Source: [Limnothrix rosea] IAM M-220 (GTDB lineage Bacteria; Cyanobacteriota; Cyanobacteriia; Cyanobacteriales; MRBY01). Taken from it: a stretch of DNA of 47,406 bases. The position numbers were made by a program, and so were the translations under genes. Below, one piece after another: positions 26,089 to 34,342 of this stretch; the first letter of the stretch is position 1, and the number at the start of each line of letters is the position of its first letter. The notes below the pieces were generated by a model. That model searched no databases and was not told the DNA's origin. It worked only from the letters and a program-made list of their open reading frames with translations. The stretch is from contig NZ_MRBY01000030.1 of the NCBI RefSeq assembly GCF_001904615.1, positions 1 through 47,406 on the forward strand, in the 5' to 3' direction.

Positions 26089-26124
26089 CCTTCCTTGGGG
26101 AAGGTGCCGAAGGCGGAAGGGGTT
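26089..26124. repeat. Dispersed-type G/C hairpin repeat
   Basis: CCTTCCTTGGGGAAGG forms a 6-bp stem with a 4-base loop, followed by TGCCGAAGGCGGAAGGGG with a second small GCC/GGC hairpin. Elements of this CCTTCC...GGAAGG-TGCCGAAGGC type recur in spacers of many cyanobacteria (general knowledge). It sits 44 bp after the mutS2 stop and may act as a structured 3' end. Confidence 0.6.
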
Positions 26125-26207
26125 TCAGTAGGTTACGCAAACTACGGATAACCAAACAATTAACCTTCTCAAGAAGAATATCTTGAATCCCTAATTGAAG
26201 AAACTAT

Positions 26208-26885
26208 ATGCTGCAACTCCATCACCAACATCCTTGGGATTTATCTACTACCGAGGCAAAAGTCGTTCAAGAAAAACTCAGTCAGTACGTAATTTGCCAA
26301 GATCAATTACCCGCAGAAATCAATCTGGTTGCAGGGGTTGATGCAGGCTTTGAAAATAAATTTGAGACTATTCGTGTCGCGGTTGCAGTTTTATCTTTTC
26401 CCGAACTAGAAGTCGTGGAAACAAAAGTCATTCGTCGTCCGACAACTTTTCCCTACGTACCTGGATTTTTATCCTTTCGAGAATTACCCGCCATTGTCGA
26501 TGCCCTCGGTGAAATCAAAAATTTTCCCGACCTAATTCTCTGTGACGGTCAAGGTTATGCTCATCCCCGCCGTTTTGGTCTAGCTTGTCACCTCGGTGTT
26601 TTACTTGATTGCCCCACCATTGGTGTCGCCAAATCCCGCTATATCGGCAAACACGATGAACTCTCGCCAGAAAAAGGTGAATGGGTTGATCTCATCGATA
26701 AAGACGAACGTATCGGTGCAGTTTTACGCACTCGAAAAAATGTCCGTCCCCTCTACATTTCTTGTGGACACCGCATTAGTCTTAAAACGGCGATCGCCTA
26801 CGTTTTAGCCTGCACCCCAAAATATCGCTTACCCGAAACCACCCGCATCGCAGATCATCTCGCCTCCCACGCGACAAATATTTAA
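26208..26885 (+). CDS. nfi: Endonuclease V
   Basis: 225 aa. Deoxyinosine 3' endonuclease acting on deaminated adenine. Active-site residues line up with characterised enzymes: Asp45 in AGVDAGF, Tyr83 wedge in PYVPGFLSFRE with Glu92, Asp113 in LCDGQGYAHPRR with His119, then FGLACHLGVLL and IGVAKSRYIG. Same strand as mutS2, 162 bp downstream. Confident call. Confidence 0.96.
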   Translation: MLQLHHQHPWDLSTTEAKVVQEKLSQYVICQDQLPAEINLVAGVDAGFENKFETIRVAVAVLSFPELEVVETKVIRRPTTFPYVPGFLSFRELPAIVDALGEIKNFPDLILCDGQGYAHPRRFGLACHLGVLLDCPTIGVAKSRYIGKHDELSPEKGEWVDLIDKDERIGAVLRTRKNVRPLYISCGHRISLKTAIAYVLACTPKYRLPETTRIADHLASHATNI

Positions 26886-27008
26886 CGTGAGTTTTGCTTA
26901 AGAATGCTCGGAAGTACGACGCGGTGACTAAGAGAGCGAGAGATAAAGAGACGTTTCTATCCAAACAACCCTAGCTTTCAAAAAATGCAAATTTTCATTG
27001 CTTCCCCA

Positions 27009-27061
27009 TGTCTCCTTTTCTCTAAAGAATTTTAGCTACATTCTTATCCATCACTGACGTT
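27009..27061 (+). repeat. 53-bp dispersed repeat, copy A
   Basis: TGTCTCCTTTTCTCTAAAGA at the start through CACTGACGTT at the end. It matches the reverse complement of 47353-47405 at 51 of 53 positions. It lies in the spacer between nfi and petF. The flanking AGAGAGCGAGAGATAAAGAG sequence (about 26931-26950) may belong to the same element. Confidence 0.85.
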
Positions 27062-27082
27062 GTTTAACCCAAAAAATTCCAC

Positions 27083-27118
27083 AAAAAAATAGAGACACCT
27101 TAATAAATAAAGTATCTC
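27083..27118 (-). terminator. Rho-independent terminator of petF
   Basis: Read on the minus strand: a hairpin with arms GAGATACTT and AAGGTGTCTC (7-base AT loop, two imperfect pairs) followed by TATTTTTTT. It lies about 50 bp after the petF stop codon. Confidence 0.7.
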
Positions 27119-27169
27119 CACAAAAGATTTCTCTTTAACTAAAAAATGTTGGTTTGAGCCAGCAACAAT

Positions 27170-27876
<707 letters not shown>

Positions 27877-28170
27877 TTAGTACAGTTCGTCTTCTTTGTG
27901 GGTTTCAATTTCGCAATTGGCGGTGGGGTACGCAACGCAAGTTAGGACATAGCCAGCGGCAACTTGATCTGGTGTAAGAAAATTTTGATCTCCTTGATCG
28001 ACACTGCCAGAAATTAGCTTGCCTGTGCAACTAGAACAAGCGCCTGCACGGCAAGAATAGGGAATGTCGATACCTTGATTTTCTGCTTCGTCAAGGATGT
28101 AAGTGTCTTCTGGTACGTCGAGAAGGTGTTTACCTTCGGGAGTGATAAGGGTGACTTGATAGGTTGCCAT
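27877..28170 (-). CDS. [2Fe-2S] ferredoxin, plant type (copy 2)
   Basis: 97 aa with the same architecture as the neighbouring petF: Cys40, Cys45, Cys48 in [10 protein letters not shown] and Cys78 in LTCVAYP, and an acidic HKEDELY end. It differs at many positions ([27 protein letters not shown]) and has an extra Cys in TANCEIE, so it is a diverged paralogue rather than a fresh copy. Likely a photosynthetic-type ferredoxin with different expression or partners. Confidence 0.93.
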   Translation of the reverse strand: MATYQVTLITPEGKHLLDVPEDTYILDEAENQGIDIPYSCRAGACSSCTGKLISGSVDQGDQNFLTPDQVAAGYVLTCVAYPTANCEIETHKEDELY

Positions 28171-28523
28171 GAAATAATTAGGTGAAATGTAACTGAAAAA
28201 GTTGATGGCGTTAGCACTTCGATGAGTCTAAGTGTATGGCTTAGGCTCTATGCAATCCGCTTACAAATTATTCTTGATTGGGTGACTGTGGGCAAAGGGA
28301 ACAGTCTTTGAGGCTTAATCATTGAGATAGATGAGCCGTCAAAATATTATAAAAATTTATGGCTCGATTGGGCGGAAAGTTTAATTAATGGTTTTTGTTG
28401 ATGGGTTGCATCGGTGATTTTCTATGGGTGTCTTGTGTTTGGATGTTGGGTCATATGCCATCAAGTAAGGTTGTGTTTTTGGGGGAAAATGGGGACTGAT
28501 CTTTGTCAAGGTTGGGGAAAGAC
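28171..28523. promoter_or_regulatory. Divergent spacer between ferredoxin 2 and bvdR
   Basis: 353 bp. No convincing gene; a short minus-strand ORF here overlaps the bvdR start and is rejected. Probably contains promoters for both flanking genes. A GGGGAAAG stretch precedes the bvdR ATG. Confidence 0.4.
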
Positions 28524-29483
28524 ATGTCGCAATTTCAGGTGGGTATTGTCGGGACAGGCTATGCTGCAAAATGTCGGGCGGATGCTTTTAGGCAGGATTC
28601 GCGCGGGTCTCTGAGGGTGGTGACTGGGTATCGTCGGTCTTCTCGTGAGAATTTTGCGGCGAAGTACCAATTAGAGCCGATCGCCACTTGGCAGGAGTTA
28701 GTGCAGCGCTCGGATCTTGATGTGGTGGTGATTTGTAATATTAATCGTGAGCATGGGGCGATCGCCAAGGCGGCCCTAGAAGCGGATAAGCATGTGGTGG
28801 TGGAGTATCCATTAGCTCTTGATCCAGTCGAAGCCGCAGCTTTAATTGACCTAGCGAAGACCAAACAAAAGCTATTGCACGTTGAGCACATTGAAATTTT
28901 GGGATCTTTGCACCAAACAATTCGTAGTTATTTGCCGAAGTTGGGTCAAGTGTTTTACGCGCGATATATCACTCTTGCTCCGAAGCGGCATCCTCTGCCC
29001 CATTGGACATTTCACTATGAAGATTATGGTTTTCCGTTGGTGGCGGCGCTGTCGCGGGTGAATCGGCTGATTGATTTATTTGGGGAGGTGCAAACGGTTC
29101 GAGGGGCAGCGGATTTTTTGCCTGCGGCACAGGCGGGCTATTATCAGGGTTGTCTTTGTTCTGCACAGTTTAAATTTCAAAGTGATGTTATTGCTCACCT
29201 CACCTATGGTAAGGGCTCCCAAGTGATGGCAGGCGATCGCCGGTTTACGATTTGTGGAGACCAAGGAACATTAGACTTTAACGGTAGTCAAGGAACATTA
29301 ACCCAAGGCGAAACGGTAACGCCCATCGAGCTCGGAAGCCGTCGCGGTGTATTTAAGCAAGATACGACGGCGGTGTTGGACTACCTTGCGGAGGGTAAGC
29401 CCCTTTATATTCAACCTGAGCAAAGTCTCTATGCCCTAGAAATAGCCGATCAAATTCGCCGCGATGCCTTATCGATATGTTAG
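28524..29483 (+). CDS. bvdR: Biliverdin reductase BvdR
   Basis: 319 aa from ATG 28524 (MSQFQVGIVGTGYAAK); the upstream in-frame TTG at 28503 is less likely. Gfo/Idh/MocA-type fold with NAD(P)-binding VGIVGTGYAA. It matches recalled cyanobacterial BvdR motifs: HGAIAKAALEADKHVVVEYPLAL, LLHVEHIEILG, GQVFYARY, GFPLVAALSRVNRL and GSRRGVFKQDTTAVLDYLAEGKPLY. BvdR reduces biliverdin to bilirubin and influences phycobiliprotein production. Stands alone, divergent from the ferredoxin pair. Confidence 0.9.
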   Translation: MSQFQVGIVGTGYAAKCRADAFRQDSRGSLRVVTGYRRSSRENFAAKYQLEPIATWQELVQRSDLDVVVICNINREHGAIAKAALEADKHVVVEYPLALDPVEAAALIDLAKTKQKLLHVEHIEILGSLHQTIRSYLPKLGQVFYARYITLAPKRHPLPHWTFHYEDYGFPLVAALSRVNRLIDLFGEVQTVRGAADFLPAAQAGYYQGCLCSAQFKFQSDVIAHLTYGKGSQVMAGDRRFTICGDQGTLDFNGSQGTLTQGETVTPIELGSRRGVFKQDTTAVLDYLAEGKPLYIQPEQSLYALEIADQIRRDALSIC

Positions 29484-29597
29484 TTAAATATGTTAGTTAA
29501 AAGGGTTAATCTTTTGTGAGCTTTAGCCGCAAAAAAAATTCCCCGTCGATAAGATAAAAAGGATACTAAAAAAATATTTAAAAAACCTGTAGAGGTA

Positions 29598-30560
29598 ATG
29601 TTTGTGAGGCTCAATTTTTCTTCTCGATTTAACGTCGTTTTTGTGACTCTCGTCACGGCGATCGCCCTCGCTAGTTGCGGCGGTTCGGAACCGGAAGAGA
29701 CATCGATCGAACCCGATTCCTCCGTCCCGACGGTACAGGGCGAACCCCTCGACAGTGAAGACAAAATCACCCTAGAAGCTGGTTCCTATTGCTACCGCAC
29801 TGAAGAAGAAACGATACAGGCGATCGCCGAATTTTTAGTTGAGCCAGACCAAAGTGTCACCGGCAGCCTCGAAGCCACCGTAACCGACGATGAAAACGCC
29901 TACTACACCTCCTACAACCAAAACTTTGCCGGCGCGCTCGAAGGCGACGAATTAACAGCTTCAGTAACCACCAAAATCGAAGACGACACACAGGAAAGTA
30001 CCGAAACTTGGACATTAAACAAAAATCAATTTAGTAGCGACAGCGCCGTCTTACTCAAACGCGTTGACTGCGAAGAAATTATTGCCCTCAAATCCGCCGA
30101 TAAAAACCCCGAAAAACCCGTTGCCGCCGCCCCGACCAGCACTCCAGCACCACCAAAACCGGCCCCAGTTACCGCTCCCACCCAATCCCAACCGACTAAT
30201 CCACAGCCACCTAACCCACAGCCCGCCAGTCCACAGCCTAAAGCCGTATCCACAGCGACATCGCCAGTGCGTATTCAGTTTAACGATGGCGCATCCCAAA
30301 CAGTTGTGAAAGGAAGTTTAGCGGCTAATCAAACACAGGTATATCTCATTAATGCCCAAGAAGGTCAGGACATGTATCTCGATATTACCAACGGTAGTGG
30401 CGCGGCTGTATTTGACGTTGAAGTCGACAATGGCGAAGTGATCCAAGAAGATTTGCCGGAATTTCTCGACTTTACCTTGCCCTTTAGTGGCGACTACATC
30501 GTGACGGTCAAGGCACAGGAAAATAATACGAGCTATGCCCTGAGCGTTACAGTGCAATAG
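29598..30560 (+). CDS. Predicted lipoprotein with Pro-rich linker and C-terminal beta domain
   Basis: 320 aa. Lipoprotein signal: hydrophobic VVFVTLVTAIALASC with Cys27 as lipidation site. GTG at 29604 (MRLNFSS) has better ribosome-site spacing to AGAGG (29591-29595) than ATG 29598. Residues about 50-165 are an acidic unknown domain, 170-215 a Pro/Ala/Thr/Gln linker (PTSTPAPPKPAPVTAPTQ...), and 220-320 a beta-rich domain (AANQTQVYLINAQEGQDMYLDI ... FSGDYIVTVKAQENNTSYAL) like bacterial pre-peptidase C-terminal/jelly-roll modules. Probably anchored in the plasma or outer membrane; function unknown. Confidence 0.75.
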   Translation: MFVRLNFSSRFNVVFVTLVTAIALASCGGSEPEETSIEPDSSVPTVQGEPLDSEDKITLEAGSYCYRTEEETIQAIAEFLVEPDQSVTGSLEATVTDDENAYYTSYNQNFAGALEGDELTASVTTKIEDDTQESTETWTLNKNQFSSDSAVLLKRVDCEEIIALKSADKNPEKPVAAAPTSTPAPPKPAPVTAPTQSQPTNPQPPNPQPASPQPKAVSTATSPVRIQFNDGASQTVVKGSLAANQTQVYLINAQEGQDMYLDITNGSGAAVFDVEVDNGEVIQEDLPEFLDFTLPFSGDYIVTVKAQENNTSYALSVTVQ

Positions 30561-30567
30561 GTGTCGA

Positions 30568-31269
30568 TTAGCCGAGATAGGCTGCTTTCACTTGATCATC
30601 ATTGAGTAATGTTTTGGCATCGCCTGTAATTTTGAGATAACCCGCTTCTAGGACATAACCGCGATCGCTGCATTCGAGGGCAAGATTGGCATTTTGTTCA
30701 ACTAGCAAAATCGTTGTGCCGTCAGCGTGCAGTTGTCGAATGACATTAAAAATATCTTTCACAATTTGCGGTGCTAACCCCAAACTTGGTTCGTCTAGCA
30801 GTAATAATTTTGGACGACTCATCACCGCTCTGGCGATCGCCAACATCTGTTGTTCACCGCCGCTCAATGTCCCTGCCACCTGATTTTTGCGCTCAGCGAG
30901 CCGCGGAAAGATCACAAATTGCTTTTCGATATCGGCTTGAATTCCGGCTTTATCATCGCGAATATAAGCACCCAACTCTAAATTTGTCAGTACCGTTTGC
31001 TGAGCAAGAATGCGGCGACCTTCCGGGCTATGGGCAATTCCCACACGAACAACCTCATGAGCCGCCATTTTCGTTAAGTCTTTGCCGTCATACAAGATTT
31101 TCCCCTTTATCGGATTCACCAAGCGGGAAATCGCTTTAAGAGTGGTGGTTTTGCCCGCCCCGTTCGCCCCGATAAGGGTGACAATTTCCCCTGCATTTAC
31201 CGTGAGATGAATATCCTTAAGCGCTTCAATGCCACCGTAATTCACCGATAAATCAATCAGTTCCAACAT
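30568..31269 (-). CDS. livF: Branched-chain/neutral amino-acid ABC transporter ATPase LivF (NatE-like)
   Basis: 233 aa. Walker A GANGAGKT (34-41), signature LSGGEQQ, Walker B LLLLDEPSLGLAP and switch LVEQNA, all typical of LivF. The sequence is closer to NatE/LivF than to the urea protein UrtE (YGGIEALKDIHL rather than YGESHIL-type). Its ATG overlaps the livG TAA stop by one base. Provides half of the ATPase dimer for a HAAT-family importer; permeases and binding protein are not adjacent. Confidence 0.93.
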   Translation of the reverse strand: MLELIDLSVNYGGIEALKDIHLTVNAGEIVTLIGANGAGKTTTLKAISRLVNPIKGKILYDGKDLTKMAAHEVVRVGIAHSPEGRRILAQQTVLTNLELGAYIRDDKAGIQADIEKQFVIFPRLAERKNQVAGTLSGGEQQMLAIARAVMSRPKLLLLDEPSLGLAPQIVKDIFNVIRQLHADGTTILLVEQNANLALECSDRGYVLEAGYLKITGDAKTLLNDDQVKAAYLG

Positions 31270-32060
31270 TATTCGTCTCCCAGATAGGCTTCGATTACTG
31301 CCGGATCATCTTTGACACTTTCCGGTGTACCGAGGGCAATTAATTCACCAAAATCCAGCACAGCGATGCGATCGCATAGCCCCATGACCAACGGAATATG
31401 ATGCTCAATCAACAGGACTGTTAAATCAAATTGCACCCGAATTTGCCGAATCAAATCACTTAATGCCCCTTTTTCGTTGGGGTTCATGCCTGCCGCTGGT
31501 TCATCCAGTAACAATAAATCTGGCTCTAGGGCGATCGCCCGCGCAATTTCCAGACGGCGCTGATCACCATAGGAAAAATTACAGGCTTGCTGCCGATATT
31601 TTCCCGTAAGACCCACTAAATCTAAAAGCATCTTCGCTCGGTCATAGGTTTCCTGCTCCGCTCTACGGGCATTGGGCAAACCTAAAATTCCCTCAATTAA
31701 ATTTGTCTTTTGGTGACGATGGCGGGCGATCGCCACATTTTCCAGCGCCGACAAATTACCAAACAAACGCAAATTTTGAAACGTCCGAGCAATCCCACAA
31801 CTCGCAATACGATGGGGCGCAAAACCCTGAATTTCCTGACCACGATAAACAACCTTACCGGCCGATGGCGGAATCATCCCCGTCAACATATTAAAAAAAG
31901 TTGTTTTCCCCGCACCATTAGGACCAATCAACCCAAAAATTTCCCCTTGATTGACCTGAAACGAAACATCATTAACCGCAACCAAACCACCAAAGCGCCG
32001 TGTTAGCCGCTTCACCTCAAGAATTGAGTCAGTCGGAGGGGAGGCAACAGAAGTCATCAC
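31269..32060 (-). CDS. livG: Branched-chain/neutral amino-acid ABC transporter ATPase LivG (NatA-like)
   Basis: 263 aa. LivG signatures: LTRRFGGLVAVNDVSFQV, Walker A GPNGAGKTT, GIARTFQNLRLF, signature YGDQRRLEIARA, Walker B LLLLDEPAAGMNP and LIEHH. Start is GTG 32060 or, more likely, ATG 32057 (MTSVASPP). Translationally coupled to livF through a TAATG overlap. In cyanobacteria the NatA/NatE pair serves neutral amino-acid uptake. Confidence 0.93.
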   Translation of the reverse strand: MMTSVASPPTDSILEVKRLTRRFGGLVAVNDVSFQVNQGEIFGLIGPNGAGKTTFFNMLTGMIPPSAGKVVYRGQEIQGFAPHRIASCGIARTFQNLRLFGNLSALENVAIARHRHQKTNLIEGILGLPNARRAEQETYDRAKMLLDLVGLTGKYRQQACNFSYGDQRRLEIARAIALEPDLLLLDEPAAGMNPNEKGALSDLIRQIRVQFDLTVLLIEHHIPLVMGLCDRIAVLDFGELIALGTPESVKDDPAVIEAYLGDE

Positions 32061-32199
32061 AAAAATACGTCCATACCAAAAACCAGACTAATTTTAGTTG
32101 TAAGCCGCACTTTAAAACAGCACAACCGCCCCAGCCCCTAAAATCTGCTAACAAAAAAAGATCAACTCACCACTAACTAATTCCAAAAGTCGGCGATCG

Positions 32200-32967
32200 C
32201 TAACCCCCTAAAATTTGCTTCAGAGAAGACAAACCCTTCTTCATGCGGCGAGACACCGTAATCACACTCACCCCCATAATTTCCGCCGCCTCCTTTTGCG
32301 TCAAATCCTGCAAGAATACAAACTCAAGCACCTTACGCGTACGCTCCTCCAGCTGAGCCAAGCCCTGCTGCAAACGAATTCGGTCTTCCATCGCTAACTG
32401 GAAACTCTTATATTCAGGATCCGGCACCAGATCCCCAAGACAAACAGACTCATTATCATCCGGCGAAATCGTGAGATCAAGACTCAAAGGATCACGATTT
32501 TGATAAGCCAAATTGACTTCCTGCCACTCCGCAAGAGAAATCTCTAGGCCTTCAGCAACCTCTGCAGGCGACGGTTGACGGTGATGTTCGGCACGAAAGG
32601 CTCGAATAAACTTGGCTGACTGGCGACGTAGCTGTAGGACACGGCGGGGAATGCGCACCGTTGTGCTTTTATCCCGTAAATAATGCTGAATTTCACCACG
32701 AATATAGGGACTGGCAAAGGAGCTAAAGGCATTACCTTTATCAAGGGTAAATCGCTCAATGGCTCGCAATAGGCCAATACTACCGACCTGCAACAAATCG
32801 TCAAAGCTTTCATTACATTGTTTTGTCCAATGATGCGCCTCTTTACGCACAAGACCAATGTTTAAGTTGACTATTTTATTGCGTAGGTTGACATCTCCAC
32901 TTTGTTGATATTGCTGCAATAGCTGAAGTGTTTGCTGCTTAATTGTGTCACCCATTACGGTCGTCAT
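32200..32967 (-). CDS. sigF: Group 3 RNA polymerase sigma factor SigF
   Basis: 255 aa. Region 2 includes NIGLVRKEAHHW, SFDDLLQVGSIGLLRAIERF and SSFASPYIRGEIQHYLRDK; region 3 has TVRIPRRVLQLRRQ; region 4 has LEERTRKVLEFVFLQDLTQKEAAEIMGVSVITVSRRMKKG. It agrees closely with the Synechocystis SigF sequence I recall. Cyanobacterial SigF controls type IV pilus and motility genes and cell-surface functions. No partner-switch genes (anti-sigma) lie next to it here. Confidence 0.92.
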   Translation of the reverse strand: MTTVMGDTIKQQTLQLLQQYQQSGDVNLRNKIVNLNIGLVRKEAHHWTKQCNESFDDLLQVGSIGLLRAIERFTLDKGNAFSSFASPYIRGEIQHYLRDKSTTVRIPRRVLQLRRQSAKFIRAFRAEHHRQPSPAEVAEGLEISLAEWQEVNLAYQNRDPLSLDLTISPDDNESVCLGDLVPDPEYKSFQLAMEDRIRLQQGLAQLEERTRKVLEFVFLQDLTQKEAAEIMGVSVITVSRRMKKGLSSLKQILGG

Positions 32968-33361
32968 ATTAGTACCTTGGCTTCTAAATTGAGGCTGTAG
33001 ATGCGACCTTCAAGCTGCCCTGATAAAAAATTAAAATTAAGATGCAATTTCAATATATTTGAGCTTGACTTGCTAAATAAATAGTGTAAATTTTGAGCCA
33101 AGCAATAATTTTCGAAATCAGTTGGGTAAGATTATTTCAACAAATATCTTGGCACATCTTTCGTGAAATCTCTAGATAATCAGTAATAAAATACGTACAT
33201 TTAATAAAGTTCAGTATAAATACGTAAGCAAGTAAACGGTATCTTTACTAAATCTATATAACTAGAGTTTTAGACTTAAGAGCCTCTCAGAAGATAATAG
33301 CCTGTGTTTGAATGCATAGGCTCGAAAATAATAAAGAATTCAAGATTCAAGGTCTCTTTAA
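32968..33361. promoter_or_regulatory. AT-rich spacer upstream of sigF
   Basis: 394 bp between sigF and the tilS stop, very AT-rich and without an ORF. It likely includes the sigF promoter and the 3' end of the KGK-tilS unit. No palindrome, repeat or RNA gene recognised. Confidence 0.4.
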
Positions 33362-34336
33362 CTATTGTAAATTAGAGGCGATAGGGATAATAAGTTCATT
33401 TTGTACTGCTAATCTAATAGCTCGAAAAAAACTTGAAGTTTGGCTGTGGTTAGGGGCTTGAATGAGTTGTCGTGATTCTTCAACTTGTTGAAATGTGGGT
33501 GTTTTTGACAGTATTAAGGCCAGATATTGCCAAAGAATACGTCGTTGTAATGCCGGATGAAGTTGCCTTAGTGGAAGCCTTTGTAATGATTGATCTTTGT
33601 TTAAGTATTGGCTTAGTTTATCTGAGGCGATCGCCTCTAAATATTCATTTTCTTCTTGGCAAATTGCTGCTGTTTGGGCGAGGTGTTGTTCTGTTTTTTT
33701 GTTAATTTGTTTTAATTCTGGAAAGACATTGTGACGTAGCCGATTACGGGAAAAATGAAGATTTTGATTATAAATATCCTCGTAAATAGGTAGGTTAAAT
33801 TCCTGACAAAAAGCGGCTGTTTCGGTGCGACTCACGGTGAGTAAAGGACGGGTAAGGGTGACGTGATCTGCGAGACATCGCTGTTCTGTTAAAGCGCCTA
33901 AGCCTTGTAAACCGGAGCCGCGCACGAGATTAAACAGTAAGGTTTCGGCACGGTCGGTAAGGGTATGTCCTGTGGCAATTGAGTTGAATTTTTTTGCTAG
34001 CGCCATAGCTGTTAATTGCTGATAACGCCATTGCCGGGCTGCTGCTTCTGTTTCTTTAATGGGGGTTGTGGCTTCGCGCGAAAAAAAAGGCCTGTGCCAT
34101 TGCTGTGCGATTTTACGAACATGGTCGGCGATCGCCGCGTCTCCAGACCAGCCGTGATTACAGTGGGCGATCGCCAACTGCCACTGCCAACGTGAGGAGA
34201 GATCGACGAGTAGTTGCCCCAGACAAAGAGAATCTTGGCCACCGGAAACAGCGACCAAGATTTTCTGTCCAGGAGCGAGTAACTGGGTGTCCTTTAAATG
34301 CCGATGAACACGAGCATGGAGTAACGACCAGTTCAC
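33362..34336 (-). CDS. tilS: tRNA(Ile)-lysidine synthase
   Basis: 324 aa with GTG start. PP-loop ATPase motif VAVSGGQDSLCL (SGGQDS at 31-36), then LAIAHCNHGW, ATGHTLTDRAET and LVRGSGLQGLGAL, all typical of TilS, which modifies C34 of tRNA-Ile(CAU) to lysidine so that AUA is read as Ile. The C-terminus is short, as in cyanobacterial forms lacking the last TilS domain. Six bases after the acidic KGK gene on the same strand, so likely cotranscribed. Essential function. Confidence 0.95.
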   Translation of the reverse strand: MNWSLLHARVHRHLKDTQLLAPGQKILVAVSGGQDSLCLGQLLVDLSSRWQWQLAIAHCNHGWSGDAAIADHVRKIAQQWHRPFFSREATTPIKETEAAARQWRYQQLTAMALAKKFNSIATGHTLTDRAETLLFNLVRGSGLQGLGALTEQRCLADHVTLTRPLLTVSRTETAAFCQEFNLPIYEDIYNQNLHFSRNRLRHNVFPELKQINKKTEQHLAQTAAICQEENEYLEAIASDKLSQYLNKDQSLQRLPLRQLHPALQRRILWQYLALILSKTPTFQQVEESRQLIQAPNHSQTSSFFRAIRLAVQNELIIPIASNLQ

Positions 34337-34342
34337 CGATAA

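Noticed and set aside
30026-30309. Short ORFs on both strands around the Pro-rich linker of the lipoprotein
   Set aside because: Low-complexity coding sequence gives open alternative frames (Gly/Trp-rich on the minus strand); no independent gene signals.
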